Below, in pieces: positions 33,861 through 44,000 of a stretch of 64,000 bases of DNA; the stretch's first letter is position 1, and every line of letters starts with the position of its first letter. A program made the position numbers and the translations under genes. The DNA is from VXRD01 sp965242535 (GTDB lineage Bacteria > Latescibacterota > UBA2968), in assembly GCA_965242535.1 (NCBI GenBank), contig OZ251458.1, forward strand, positions 3,720,001-3,784,000, given 5' to 3'. The notes under the pieces are model-generated. The model searched no databases. It was not told the DNA's origin and saw only the letters and a list, made by a program, of their open reading frames with translations.

Positions 33861-35987
33861 ATGAACCTCGGCGATGCCAAACTCTATTTCAATCGCGAGC
33901 TTTCGTGGCTGCGGTTTAATCAGCGCGTCTTGCAAGAGGCCCGCACGCCCCAAAACCCCCTGCTGGAGCGGGTCAAATTTCTCGGCATTGTCGCCAACAA
34001 CCTCGACGAGTTTTTCGAAGTGCGCGTCGCCGGGCTGCTCCAGCAAGTCGAAGCCGGCATCTCGGACTACGGCCCCGACGGCCTTTTGCCCGAAGAACAA
34101 ATTGCGGCCATCGCCCGAGAAGCCCATCGCATGGTCGATGAGCAATACGCCTGCTGGAACCGCGAACTCCTCCCCGCCCTGCGCGATGCCGATGTCCACA
34201 TCCGCACCATCGACACGCTTTCCAAGCGCGAAAAAGCCTTCCTCGACGACTACTGCCACGCCGAACTCTATCCCGTCTTAACCCCGCTCACCATCAGCCC
34301 CGCCCACCCCCTGCCGCGCCTGATCAACAAAGCCCTGTGCATCGCCCTCTTGCTCAAAAACCGCGAGGGCGAAACCCTGCTCGGCGTCGTGCAAGTGCCC
34401 CGCCTGTTGCCCCGCCTGATCCGCTTGCCCCGCGAAGAAGACAGCCCGCGCATCGACTTTGTCTTCCTCGCCGACATCGTCCAAGCGCACATTCCCGACC
34501 TGTTCCGCGGCTACCAAATTCTCGACTCGGCGGCGTTTCGCATCACCCGAAACAGCGACCTGTACTTGGACGAAGAAGCCGCAGACGACTTGTTGCTCGC
34601 CATTCAAGACGAACTTCAAAACAGGCGCAAAGGCGATACGGTCCGCCTCGAGATCGAAGCCGATGCCAACCCCGCGCTCGTCAAACGCCTGCAATCGACA
34701 TACAACCTCAAAAACAACCAGATCTATCAGGTCAACGGGCCCGTGAATCTCAACCGCTTGATGGGGCTTTACGGCGCGACCCCCAGGCCCGATTTGAAAT
34801 ACCCACCCTATCGCCCGCCCGATCACACGTATGACGAAACCGAGACGCTCTTCAATCAGATCAAGCAAAAAGACATGTTGCTCCACCATCCCTACGATGC
34901 GTTCACCCCCGTCGTCCAGTTCGTCAATTCCGCGGCGACCGATCCCGACGTGTTGGCGATCAAACAAACGCTCTATCGCACCAGCGAAGACTCGCCGGTG
35001 ATCGATGCGCTGATCCGCGCCGCAGAAGCGGGCAAAGAAGTCACCGTGGTCGTCGAACTCAAAGCGCGCTTTGACGAGGAATCCAACATCCGCTGGGCGC
35101 GCCGCCTGCAAGATGCGGGGGTCTGCGTCGTCTATGGGGTCGTCGGCCTCAAAACCCACTGCAAACTCTCGCTGCTGGTCAGGCGCGAAACCAACAATGG
35201 CCTGCGCCGCTACGCCCACATTGGCACGGGCAATTACAATCCCGCAACGGCCCGCCTCTACACGGACTTGGGATTGTTCACCGCGCGCGAAGCCATCACG
35301 AAAGACGTGGCCGAGGTCTTCAACCTGCTCACCACGCAATCCGCCCATCCCCAAGTCGGCAAATTTCTCATCGCGCCCTATAACATGCTCGACGCCATCC
35401 TCGAAAAAATCGACCGCGAAATCGCCCATGCGCGAAACGGGCGCCCCGCCCGCATCGTCGCCAAGATGAACGCACTGCAAGACCCCAAAGTGATCCGCGC
35501 CCTGTACCGCGCCTCTCAAAACGGCGTGCAAATCGACCTCATCGTGCGCGGGATCTGTTGCCTGCGGCCGGGCGTTCCCGGCATCAGCGACAACATCCGA
35601 GTACGTAGCATCATCGGGCGATTTTTGGAACACAGCCGCATCTACTACTTTGAAAATAACGGATGTCCGGACGCGTACATCGGCAGCGCGGATTGGATGC
35701 CGCGAAACTTGCGCCGCCGCGTGGAAACGCTCTGCCCCATCGAAGACCCAGACCTGATCGCGCGGGTCAAATCCGAACTCTTCAGCGCGTGCTTTGCCGA
35801 CGACGTCAAATCGCACGACCTGTCGTCCGATGGCTCATACCGCCGCCTCGCGCCCGGCGCCGATGAATCTCCCTTCGGCATGCACGACATGCTCATCCGC
35901 CTGTCCCTCGGAGAACCCGTCGCCATCCCCGATTTTTTTGTCGCGCCTCCAACCGCCGCATCGCCAGCCGCAGAACGCCCCGAGTGA
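33861..35987 (+). CDS. ppk: Polyphosphate kinase 1
   Basis: 708 residues with GGAG six bases before the ATG. It reversibly transfers the gamma phosphate of ATP to polyphosphate. The N-terminal domain begins YFNRELSWLRFNQRVLQEA. The autophosphorylated histidine is H453 in AHIGTGNYNPATARLYTD, and the second essential histidine is H591 in RFLEHSRIYYF, close to the E. coli positions. The order N, head, C1, C2 and the length are typical. The C-terminal tail (VAPPTAASPAAERPE type) is disordered. No ppx gene is adjacent. A rho-independent terminator follows. Confidence 0.97.
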   Translation: MNLGDAKLYFNRELSWLRFNQRVLQEARTPQNPLLERVKFLGIVANNLDEFFEVRVAGLLQQVEAGISDYGPDGLLPEEQIAAIAREAHRMVDEQYACWNRELLPALRDADVHIRTIDTLSKREKAFLDDYCHAELYPVLTPLTISPAHPLPRLINKALCIALLLKNREGETLLGVVQVPRLLPRLIRLPREEDSPRIDFVFLADIVQAHIPDLFRGYQILDSAAFRITRNSDLYLDEEAADDLLLAIQDELQNRRKGDTVRLEIEADANPALVKRLQSTYNLKNNQIYQVNGPVNLNRLMGLYGATPRPDLKYPPYRPPDHTYDETETLFNQIKQKDMLLHHPYDAFTPVVQFVNSAATDPDVLAIKQTLYRTSEDSPVIDALIRAAEAGKEVTVVVELKARFDEESNIRWARRLQDAGVCVVYGVVGLKTHCKLSLLVRRETNNGLRRYAHIGTGNYNPATARLYTDLGLFTAREAITKDVAEVFNLLTTQSAHPQVGKFLIAPYNMLDAILEKIDREIAHARNGRPARIVAKMNALQDPKVIRALYRASQNGVQIDLIVRGICCLRPGVPGISDNIRVRSIIGRFLEHSRIYYFENNGCPDAYIGSADWMPRNLRRRVETLCPIEDPDLIARVKSELFSACFADDVKSHDLSSDGSYRRLAPGADESPFGMHDMLIRLSLGEPVAIPDFFVAPPTAASPAAERPE

Positions 35988-36010
35988 CGCCGCTATCGCG
36001 CCATGACGAG

Positions 36011-36046
36011 AAAACGCCCAGTCGCAAATGACCGGGCGTTTTTTTA
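36011..36046 (+). terminator. Rho-independent terminator after ppk
   Basis: ACGCCCAGTC and GACCGGGCGT form a 10-bp stem with one mismatch around GCAAAT. Seven T residues follow (36040-36046). Confidence 0.88.
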
Positions 36047-36062
36047 TTGCGCGATTGATGAT

Positions 36063-36092
36063 TGTAAGGGCGTAAAATTTTACGCCCTTACA
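36063..36092. repeat. 30-bp perfect palindrome, AT-centred (copy 4 of family)
   Basis: The two 15-base halves TGTAAGGGCGTAAAA and TTTTACGCCCTTACA are exact reverse complements. Shorter versions with the same GGCGTAAAATTTTACGCC core lie near 8323, 26945 and 30253. Confidence 0.95.
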
Positions 36093-36111
36093 GTGCGTCC
36101 TTACAGCGTTC

Positions 36112-36810
36112 CTATTCGCGATCGGAGTTACCGCCCCCACTCAAATGCAATCCCACCAGTCGGGCGACGAGCACCACGAGATACGTCTGCCCCCAAACGG
36201 CTTCCAACACGGTCAGGTTTTGCGCCATCCAACTCACCGGCGTTATCTCTCCGTACCCCAAAGTGGTCAGCGTGACAAAAGAAAAATAGATCAGTTCTGA
36301 AAACTCGCCCGATGTATGAACGGGCAATGAAATCGCAGAGGAATCGAACGCGAGCAAAATTTGATAAAAAAACGCCCACAACAGCCCGCTGAGAAAATAG
36401 ATGGCGATTCCCCCCTGAATGGTATCGGCCGTGATCATCTTCTCGGAGAAAATTCGGTACAAAAAAACCGAGAGACATATCCCGTAAAACGAGGTATAGA
36501 CGCTGAGCAGGGCCAGTTCGACCACTTGGGATAGGGAATCTGAAACGGCCCCCATCTCCATGTACAATGAAAATCCAAACCCCGCTAAACCGAGAACCAC
36601 ACACGATCCAAAGAGCGCCTTGGAAAGGCCGAGCGTCCAGAGCACGACGGCCATAACCGCCAAAAAGAGAAAGGGCACAAAGGGTTGCTCTTCGCGCTCC
36701 AACAACGGCATTACCAAAAAAAGAACCACCACGGACAGGGCGAGAAAGGTGTATCGGTAATCCGAAAAGCGAAATCTCGCATCTCGTCCTTTGCCATCCG
36801 ATCTGTTCAC
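36112..36810 (-). CDS. Two-pore-type potassium channel protein
   Basis: 232 residues from the GTG at 36810 (GGGGA upstream); a TTG at 36822 is also possible. There are about six hydrophobic segments, and the ion-channel signature near the C-terminus is FSFVTLTTLGYGEITPVS, the K+ selectivity filter TxxTxGYG followed by a pore helix and TM2 (LTVLEAVWGQTYLVVLVARL). It has no RCK/TrkA-N domain. It is likely an integral membrane K+ channel subunit. Confidence 0.88.
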   Translation of the reverse strand: MNRSDGKGRDARFRFSDYRYTFLALSVVVLFLVMPLLEREEQPFVPFLFLAVMAVVLWTLGLSKALFGSCVVLGLAGFGFSLYMEMGAVSDSLSQVVELALLSVYTSFYGICLSVFLYRIFSEKMITADTIQGGIAIYFLSGLLWAFFYQILLAFDSSAISLPVHTSGEFSELIYFSFVTLTTLGYGEITPVSWMAQNLTVLEAVWGQTYLVVLVARLVGLHLSGGGNSDRE

Positions 36811-36933
36811 AACCGTCCCCAAAGCTGTATTGTATTTCCCAAAAAATGAACGCGCAATATATCCCGCATCTCGGTGTGGTCAAGCGAAAACCCAACGCTC
36901 CGCAAGAGCGCGGCATATTTCGGCGCGGTCTAA

Positions 36934-37085
36934 GAAGCTGTCTAAAAATTATTGGGACCTAACCCCCTAGCCCCCTTTCCTAGGAGGAAAGGGGGAATAA
37001 AGGCCCTTATTCTTGGGTTTTAATCTGCGAAAAGCGAATGTTTTTGCGACGCTCTCAATGGCGGTCCGAGTTTTTAGATGGCTTC
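36934..37085. mobile_element. MITE copy 2 (152 bp, target duplication TAA)
   Basis: Same length as copy 1 and nearly identical sequence. The left end is GAAGCTGTCTAAAAA, two changes from the consensus, and the right end is TTTTTAGATGGCTTC. TAA flanks both sides (36931-36933 and 37086-37088). The right junction supplies the stop codon of the truncated transposase frame next to it. Confidence 0.95.
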
Positions 37086-37375
37086 TAAGGGTAGGGTCTT
37101 GCCGTTTCCGTCGTTTGTCGCAGGGGCAAAGGATAGAGCAAGCGTATCATCCATGCCGTTTGGCTCGCCAAGTCAGAATACGTGTCTTGTGATCCACATT
37201 TTGTCGGCCCTTGATGATACCATCCCCAGAGGGCTTGAGGGGGCAACCCAAACGTCAGGCTCCCACGTTGCTTGAGGCCGGCCTCGTCGGCCGGCCCGTT
37301 CCGAATCCGATAGACCGTTTGATGGCGACGACGTGGGGCCTTGACCGATGCAGAGGGAGGGGCTATCTTGAACAT
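37086..37375 (-). pseudogene. N-terminal remnant of an IS5-family transposase
   Basis: The minus-strand frame from the ATG at 37375 (AGGAACC upstream) encodes about 96 residues. HQTVYRIRNGPADEAGLKQR, GSLTF, WYHQGPTKCGSQDTYSDLA and the LYPLPLRQT block match the first roughly 90 residues of IS5-family DDE transposases (typically RGSLTxW...YSDLAIxTAL...LPLRQTEGF). Similarity ends near 37112 and the frame stops at the MITE junction, so the DDE catalytic core is missing. Confidence 0.75.
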
Positions 37376-37580
37376 GACAGGTTCCTTATGAGGGGGCTTG
37401 ATCTGAAAAGCATACCCAATCCACGAAGGAGCCTGTCTTTTTGCAATCCCTCAACCAGTAGGTTATACCTACTTTATGCAACAAAGCCCTTTCGTAGATG
37501 AACGGGCCTTGGGGGCGACGGGTTGTACCTCATCCGCCGACAGGCAACACTCGTCTGTCGCTTTTGTTTTTTCAAAAGTA
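37376..37580. other. Intergenic stretch before the GT87 gene
   Basis: No feature is recognised apart from the possible upstream part of the IS5 remnant. The inverted repeat CTAGTAGG-like texture expected for an IS end was not found. Confidence 0.4.
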
Positions 37581-38942
37581 ATGGCCCCTGTGAGCAAACA
37601 AAAATACGTCCGATGGCTGTTGGTCACCCTTCTCTTGCTATCGGCTGGTCGCGTCGTGGGGTTTGCCGTTCTCTTTGGGCGCGAGAGCCTGCAAATGGAC
37701 TTCTCGGCGTTTTACACGGCCGGGCAGGCGGTGGCACAAGGCATATCCCCTTATCAGAACCACTTGGCGCGTACCCCGCCGATATGGGACGGGTTCGGGC
37801 TTTTGCGACACAGCCGATTTCTGTACCCGCCTTTGGCGGCCCGATTGTTTCAGCCCCTTTCCCATTTGCCCTATCGCGTTGCCAAAGGGTTGTGGACGGG
37901 CCTCGCGCTGGTCTGCATCGCGCTTGCCATGTGGGTGGCACACGCGGCATTGCGCCCGCGGATGGGCCGCGATGCCGCGATAGGCACCGGCATTTGCGTC
38001 TGCCTTTTCCATCCGCTTTTGACCCTTTTGGAACGCGGGCAGGTCGATGGCGTGACCCTCTTGTCGCTCGTCGGATTCGTTTCTCTTTTGCAACGCGGCA
38101 AGAGACAACAAATCGCATCGGGCCTCTGCCTCGCGCTGGCAACGCTTTTGAAATTGCACTGCGTTTATTTCGCGCCGTTTCTGATTTTGCGAAAAAAATG
38201 GATCGCGCTGGTCGGGTTCACAGGTGGCTGTCTCTTTTTGGGACTTTGTTCGCTCGCGCTGGATGGGCATTCGGCAAACCGGGACTACGTGCTGACGCAT
38301 CTGCCCCGCATTTCCCAATACGGCGAAGGCGGAACCCGGGAGATGCTGTTGCCTCGGGCCGCGGTCGAGCCTCATCTGGTCGATCTCCGGGATGGGATGA
38401 CGCAAAAGGAGGGACGCCGCTACCGCATCAGCGCGTTTGAGTTCGTGGGCAGCGCGACGTTGGTCGATGCGATCGCGCCGCGATGGGGCAGTCCGTTCGG
38501 CGTATCGCTCGGCCTGATGGGGCTGTTTTTGCTGGCGATGATCGCGTGGCACATGCGCGATAAGCGATTTTTTGACCGCCTCAATCCGACCGCAGAATGG
38601 ACCTACTGGCAACTGGTGGCAACCGCGATTTTGCTGACCTCGCCGATAACTTGGGCGATGAATACGGTGTGGTTGTTGCCCACCCTCCCCATCCTGATTC
38701 GATCCTATCGGGAAGGCACCGCCCATCCCTCGGCCCTTTATTTGGGGACTCTCGGCCTGTTGCTCGCGGGCATCCCCGACCCCTACGGGTTTCCTTTGAT
38801 CACCCCGTATCTGAACGACTATTTCGAGTACAAGTACGCGATAGCCGAAAGCGCGATCTCGATCAGCGCGGTATTGCTTTTGCGGAGCTCTGAAAAAACA
38901 AAGAGGCGGGGCGAGGAGATGGTCTCCCATCGCGTCTCGTAG
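37581..38942 (+). CDS. GT87-family membrane glycosyltransferase (DUF2029)
   Basis: About 453 residues from the ATG at 37581; the Shine-Dalgarno is poor and longer in-frame starts exist. It is a polytopic protein with about nine to ten TMs. The signature after TM1 is QMDFSAFYTAGQAVAQGISPY, the Asp-containing DFxxFYxAG motif of GT87 polyprenol-phosphate-mannose-dependent transferases. FLYPPLAARLFQPLSHLP and LLERGQVDGVTLL follow, as in that family. It probably transfers a sugar on the extracytoplasmic side. It lies 36 bases before the DUF6785-type gene on the same strand, so they may be co-transcribed. Confidence 0.85.
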   Translation: MAPVSKQKYVRWLLVTLLLLSAGRVVGFAVLFGRESLQMDFSAFYTAGQAVAQGISPYQNHLARTPPIWDGFGLLRHSRFLYPPLAARLFQPLSHLPYRVAKGLWTGLALVCIALAMWVAHAALRPRMGRDAAIGTGICVCLFHPLLTLLERGQVDGVTLLSLVGFVSLLQRGKRQQIASGLCLALATLLKLHCVYFAPFLILRKKWIALVGFTGGCLFLGLCSLALDGHSANRDYVLTHLPRISQYGEGGTREMLLPRAAVEPHLVDLRDGMTQKEGRRYRISAFEFVGSATLVDAIAPRWGSPFGVSLGLMGLFLLAMIAWHMRDKRFFDRLNPTAEWTYWQLVATAILLTSPITWAMNTVWLLPTLPILIRSYREGTAHPSALYLGTLGLLLAGIPDPYGFPLITPYLNDYFEYKYAIAESAISISAVLLLRSSEKTKRRGEEMVSHRVS

Positions 38943-38978
38943 AGGAGCTCCCCATTTCCCGTAGAAGGAAGATACGCC

Positions 38979-40970
38979 ATGGCTTTGAGCGCGAGACACA
39001 CAGATGCAAGGCCCGATCCACAGGGGCGGACAGATGCCGGCGTGACGCTGCGGGCGCTGATCTTCGGGCTCGTGCTGGTCGTTGCGATCAGCGCGCTGGC
39101 AACCGTCGTGCGGTATATTTTGCACAGTTCCTTCATGGCGTACAGCCACATGCCCATGGGCAATTTGATGTTGACGCTGCTGAGCGTGATCGCGTGCAGC
39201 GCGCTGGCGCGGTTCTTCGGCAAACGCTTTGCCTTTTCCCCTGGGGAATGGCTCGTGATTTTTTCGATGGGCTTTGTCAGTTCCCTCGGCCCGACTTACG
39301 GGGTCAGCGGCTATCTGGTCGGGGTCATTGTCACGCCCTACTATTTTGCCACGCCCGAAAACCGATGGGCAGAATTTTTGCACCCCTATTTGCCCGAATG
39401 GATCATCCCGTCGAACCGCGATGGCGCGATGACGTGGTTTTACGACGGCTTGCCCGCCGGCGCGCCCGTGCCCTGGGCCGTCTGGATCGGCCCGCTTTTT
39501 TGGTGGTTCACCTTTGTGTGTGCGATCGCGCTGGCGTGTTTTTGCGCTTCGGTGATCCTGCGGAAACAGTGGGCCGAACACGAAAAACTGGTCTATCCCG
39601 CGATGGAACCCATCGTCGAACTGACCGCGCGACCCGGCACGGGGCAGACGTGGTGGCCCGATTTTATGCAGGGGCGGATGTTCTGGACCGGGTTTGGCGT
39701 GGTGGCCGTGGTCTTCGGGTGGAATATCATCGCTTGGTTTCATCCCGCGTTGCCAAAATTCCCCACCGCGGGCGGCACTTGGGTGCCCATCGGTCGAAAT
39801 TTTCCGCCGCAGTGGGTGTTCGTCAGCACGGTGGGAATATGCTTTTCGTATTTTGCCAGCTTGGAAGTGTTGCTCAGCCTGTGGGTCTTCGATCTGATGT
39901 TCACCGTCGAATCCGGCATCCTCGATCAACTGGGCGTGCCGGCCTTTCACCGCTACTATGCCACCAAACGCTATTCCTGGCAAACGACGGGCGCCTTTGT
40001 CGCGCTCGCCCTGTGGTGGGTGTGGATCGCGCGGGCGCATCTGAAGGACGCATTTCAAAAAGCCCTGCATCCAAAAAGCGGGCATCTCGACGACCGCGGG
40101 GAACTGATGACCTATCGCGCGGCCTTTTGTTGCCTCGCGGCTTCGATGGCCTACGCGCTGGTCTGGCTGTCGGCATCGGGCATCGCTTGGACAGCCATCG
40201 CGATTTTGTTGCCGACGATGTTTTTGACCTACGGCGCGGTGTCGAAAATTTTGGCGGATTCCGGGCTGATTTACGTGAACGCGCCCGCGTCGGCATGGAC
40301 CTTGACCACCGCGCTGATGGGCGGCGCGCGCGCCATTCCCGCATCGACGCACGCCATGCTGTATCCGGCATCGGTCGCCATCAACCACTTTCGCGGGTTC
40401 ACCTTTTCCGTCGGCACGCATCTCAACCGGTTGGCGGATTTCATCCCCGGCAACAAACGCCCCCTGTTCGGCGGAATTTGCATCGCGTTTGTCTTGGGCA
40501 TCGTCTCATCCACCGCGTTCACGATTTGGTTGGGCTATCGCATCGGCGGGTACAATTTTGAACCGAACTGGCTGATCATCCGCGCAGGCGTGGGCGGGTA
40601 CCAAAATGCGGTCAATGCCATCGTCTCGCCGCAACCGATGGAAGGGATCGATTACTGGTTTTTCATCATCGGCTCTCTCGCCATGTTTGCCCTGCTGTTC
40701 TTGCGGTATCAATTCACGCGGTGGCCCCTGCATCCCATCGGCCTCGCCTTGTCGGGCACGATGCTCGCCCGGCTCACGAGTTTCACCATTTTTGTCGCGT
40801 GGCTGATCAAGTTCGTTTTGCTGCAAATTGGCGGCGCGCCCTTCTACCGCCGATCAAAGCCGTTTTTCGTCGGCATGCTGGTGGCGTATGTGCTGTCCAC
40901 CGCATTGGGCCTCGTCGTCGATGCGCTGTGGTTTATGCCCCGCGGGCACACGGTTCACAAATGGTATTGA
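38979..40970 (+). CDS. Polytopic membrane protein, DUF6785/DUF6784-like
   Basis: 663 residues with GAAGGAAG before the ATG. About 13-14 hydrophobic segments are visible. The features VTLRALIFGLVLV near the start, YSHMPMGNLMLTLL, WLVIFSMGFVSSLGPTYGVSGYLVG, and a C-terminal HPIGLALSGTMLARLTSFTIFVAWLIKF block match a family common in Planctomycetes, Poribacteria and Latescibacteria, annotated DUF6785 plus DUF6784. Some of these resemble oligopeptide-transporter folds. Function and substrate are unknown. Confidence 0.8.
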   Translation: MALSARHTDARPDPQGRTDAGVTLRALIFGLVLVVAISALATVVRYILHSSFMAYSHMPMGNLMLTLLSVIACSALARFFGKRFAFSPGEWLVIFSMGFVSSLGPTYGVSGYLVGVIVTPYYFATPENRWAEFLHPYLPEWIIPSNRDGAMTWFYDGLPAGAPVPWAVWIGPLFWWFTFVCAIALACFCASVILRKQWAEHEKLVYPAMEPIVELTARPGTGQTWWPDFMQGRMFWTGFGVVAVVFGWNIIAWFHPALPKFPTAGGTWVPIGRNFPPQWVFVSTVGICFSYFASLEVLLSLWVFDLMFTVESGILDQLGVPAFHRYYATKRYSWQTTGAFVALALWWVWIARAHLKDAFQKALHPKSGHLDDRGELMTYRAAFCCLAASMAYALVWLSASGIAWTAIAILLPTMFLTYGAVSKILADSGLIYVNAPASAWTLTTALMGGARAIPASTHAMLYPASVAINHFRGFTFSVGTHLNRLADFIPGNKRPLFGGICIAFVLGIVSSTAFTIWLGYRIGGYNFEPNWLIIRAGVGGYQNAVNAIVSPQPMEGIDYWFFIIGSLAMFALLFLRYQFTRWPLHPIGLALSGTMLARLTSFTIFVAWLIKFVLLQIGGAPFYRRSKPFFVGMLVAYVLSTALGLVVDALWFMPRGHTVHKWY

Positions 40971-41036
40971 TTCGATCCGCGCATTTCGCTACACTTAAAC
41001 ATTGGAAAAACCAAACCGCTTTTCGAGAGGAACGCC

Positions 41037-44000
41037 ATGTACCGTCGCATGGGTTGGATGGCATTGATCGGGTTTGGGGTGTTTGGGTTTGGAACCGTGA
41101 TTTTGGGGCCGGATACGGTCGATCCGCTATTGCGTATGGTTCTGCGATTGCAGACGCCCGAACCGGTCGCGCCCGCGGCCGTGCCCGGGGCCGAGGTGGT
41201 GGCCGACCGCGTGAAGCGCGAAATCGCCGAGGCCGAGGTGCGCGCGTTGATGGCGAGCTTTACGCAGTACGAATCGCGCGTGCCGGGCTATCCGGGCCAT
41301 ACTCGGACCGCGGCGTTTATCGAGGAACGGTTTCGCGCGTTGGGACTCGAAAATGTGGAGACGGAAACCTACGGGGTGACGTCGCCCGTGGATGAAGGCA
41401 GTCGGTTGACGATTGTCTCATCGGGCGAGGTGTTTCCGCTTTTTGGGCTGTGGCCCAATCTGGTGAAGACCTCGACCTTGCCGCCTGGGGGCGTTCGCGC
41501 GCGCTTGATCGACGGGGGCGATGGCGAGTTCAAGGCGTATGACGGCAAGGACGTGGAGGGCGCGGTCGTGTTGTTGGATTTCAATACGTGGAACCGCTGG
41601 CTCAACGCGGCGATTTTGGGCGCGGAGCAGGTCATTTTCATCGCGCCGGATTCCACGTCTTACTCGCAGGCCGAGACGAAATTTTTGCAAGTGCCCAACG
41701 GCATCGAGCGGTTTTGGATCGACCGGGCGCGCGGGGAAAAGTTGCGCGCGCTGTTGTCCGACCGCGGGGAAATCGAGGTGCAACTCGAATCGCGGATGCC
41801 GTGGAAAAAAGGCGATGTGTCCAATGTGTTGGGCTGGATCGAGGGGACGGACGCGGAATTGTCCGAGAAAATCGTGGTGATCAACGCCTATTACGACGCG
41901 ATGTCCGTGGTGCCCGCGCAGGCGCCGGGCGCGGAAATGGCGTGTGGCATCGTGGGGTTGATGCGGTTGGCCGCGTATTTTCGGGCGCATCGCCCCAAGT
42001 ACACGCTGCTCTTTTTGGCGTCTTCGGCGCATCACTTGGGGTTTCGGGGGATATGCGATTTTTTGAACAGGCATTCGCGCAAGGAAGAGCATTTTGCGGC
42101 GTTGATGACCGAACCCATCGACATCGCGCTGTTCATCGGGTTGGACCTGTCGAGTCAAACCGCCGAGATGGGCGTGGCGAGTCAGACCGCGGGCTTTTCG
42201 GCAAATGCGGCGGTCAATTATTTTTACACGCGGTTTTTCGCGGTTTTTGGCAAGTCCTTCACGCGCTATGCCACCGCCATTGCCAAGGGCATCGGCGCGC
42301 CGTCAAAAGACGCGATGGTCGATGGGATCAACCCCAAGGGCGGGATGACGTGGGATATGTACATCCCCGGAGAAAACATCAAAAGCGACAGCGAGGTGGT
42401 GCTCTATGCGGGCACGCCTGCGCTGTCCATCACCACGGTGAACGATGCGCGGTTTCGCGTGGATACCCCGCTGGATCGGCCCGAGTTCGTGAACTACGAC
42501 AATTTGACCCGACAAATTCGCGTGCTCGCAGGCGTGCTGGATCTGTCGTTGAACAGCGATGAGTTTTTGCCCGATTACAAGTTGGATCCCGACGACCGCA
42601 TGCGCGGGCTGAAGGGATTCGTCCGCACGTTTCCCAGGCGGAGCATCACGCCGGACAAACCGCGCCCGGGCGCCATAGCCGCCATGCGGATGGGGTTGGA
42701 AAAGTCGATCAAGGGCGTGCGCCGGATTTACTACGATCTCGCAGACGACGACGGCGAGTACTATATCCCGGGCGTGGCCGAGCGCAGGGTACACGTGCGT
42801 GCGTACTATCTCGATCCGGAAACCGGCGAGATCACGTACGCGCCCAACCTGGGGCGGCAGGGCAAAATTTACAGCGGCAATTTCGACATGAATTGGTGGA
42901 TCACCAAGCAAACCGTGATTTTGTTTCCGTGCGTGGCAACCGATTTTTACGGCACGGTCGATCCGCGGTACTTGACCACGCTGTCGAATATCAGCGTGTA
43001 CGGGGTCGGCAATACCGCGCCGCAGGAATACGGCTACGCGGTCGGCTTTGGCCCGGATGAACCGGTCGGCGTGGTCTTTACGTCGCCTGGGGAACGGGTG
43101 AAAATCGCGATGCGCGCAGGGGCCATCGGGGTGCGCTATTTGTTGCTCAATTCCAAGAGTTCGGACAGCGAGTGGGATGCGCGCGGCGAGGGGTTCCAAA
43201 CCCTGTCGTCCGGCGCGTTGATCCGCACGCCCTATCGCGCGGCGCGGGATATGTGGATGTTGAACGAGTCGCGCATGCGGAAGTTGCGCCAGTACTCGAT
43301 CGAGAACCAGCGGTTGGAGGTCTTGCACGCGCAGGCCAAAGAACACCTAGACGAGGCCGAGCGTGCGCTGCGGGAAAGGCAATGGGATGCGTTTGTCAAG
43401 CACACGCGCGCGGGCATGGGCATTGAGTCGCGGGCGTACCCGGATGTGAAAGCGACTCAGAACGACGTGATCCGCGGCGTGATTTTCTTCATGTTGCTCG
43501 TGATCCCGTGCGCGTTTTTCCTCGAGCGGCTGATTTTTACCTTTGCCGATATCCGCATGCAAATCGCCGGCTTCGGCGCGGTTTTCGTGGTGATCTGGAT
43601 TTTCCTGTCGCAGGTGCATCCCGCGTTTGATCTGTCCAATCCCTTTGTGATTTTGCTGGCTTTTGTGATTATGGCCCTGGCGATTTTTGTGATTTCGATT
43701 TTGGCGGGCCGGTTCAACGAGAATATCCGCCGCCTACGCAGCGCGGAGGTGCTGTTGCACGAAACCGATGTGGGGCGGGTCAGCGCGTCCGTCGCCGCGT
43801 TTCAGTTGGGCATCGCCAACATGAAAAAGCGCAAGTTGCGGACGTGGTTGACCTTTGCAACGCTGGTGTTGCTGACCTTTACCGTGCTGTCGTTCACGTC
43901 CATCAAGTCGGCATTGGAGTTTCACCAACTCCAGCGAGACGCAAAAGGCGCGTATCCGGGGGTGTTGATCCGAAGCAAGTTTTGGGGGCCCTTGGAAGAT

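Noticed and set aside
34278..35816. A 512-residue minus-strand open frame
   Set aside because: It is entirely antisense to ppk, which has all catalytic histidines. The composition (V/D/F/R/G-rich) is that of a mirrored frame.
37638..40421. A 927-residue minus-strand open frame
   Set aside because: It is antisense to the GT87 and DUF6785-type genes, whose plus-strand products have clear membrane topology and family motifs. The product is low-complexity and rich in H/R/Q/P, typical of antisense reading in GC-rich DNA.
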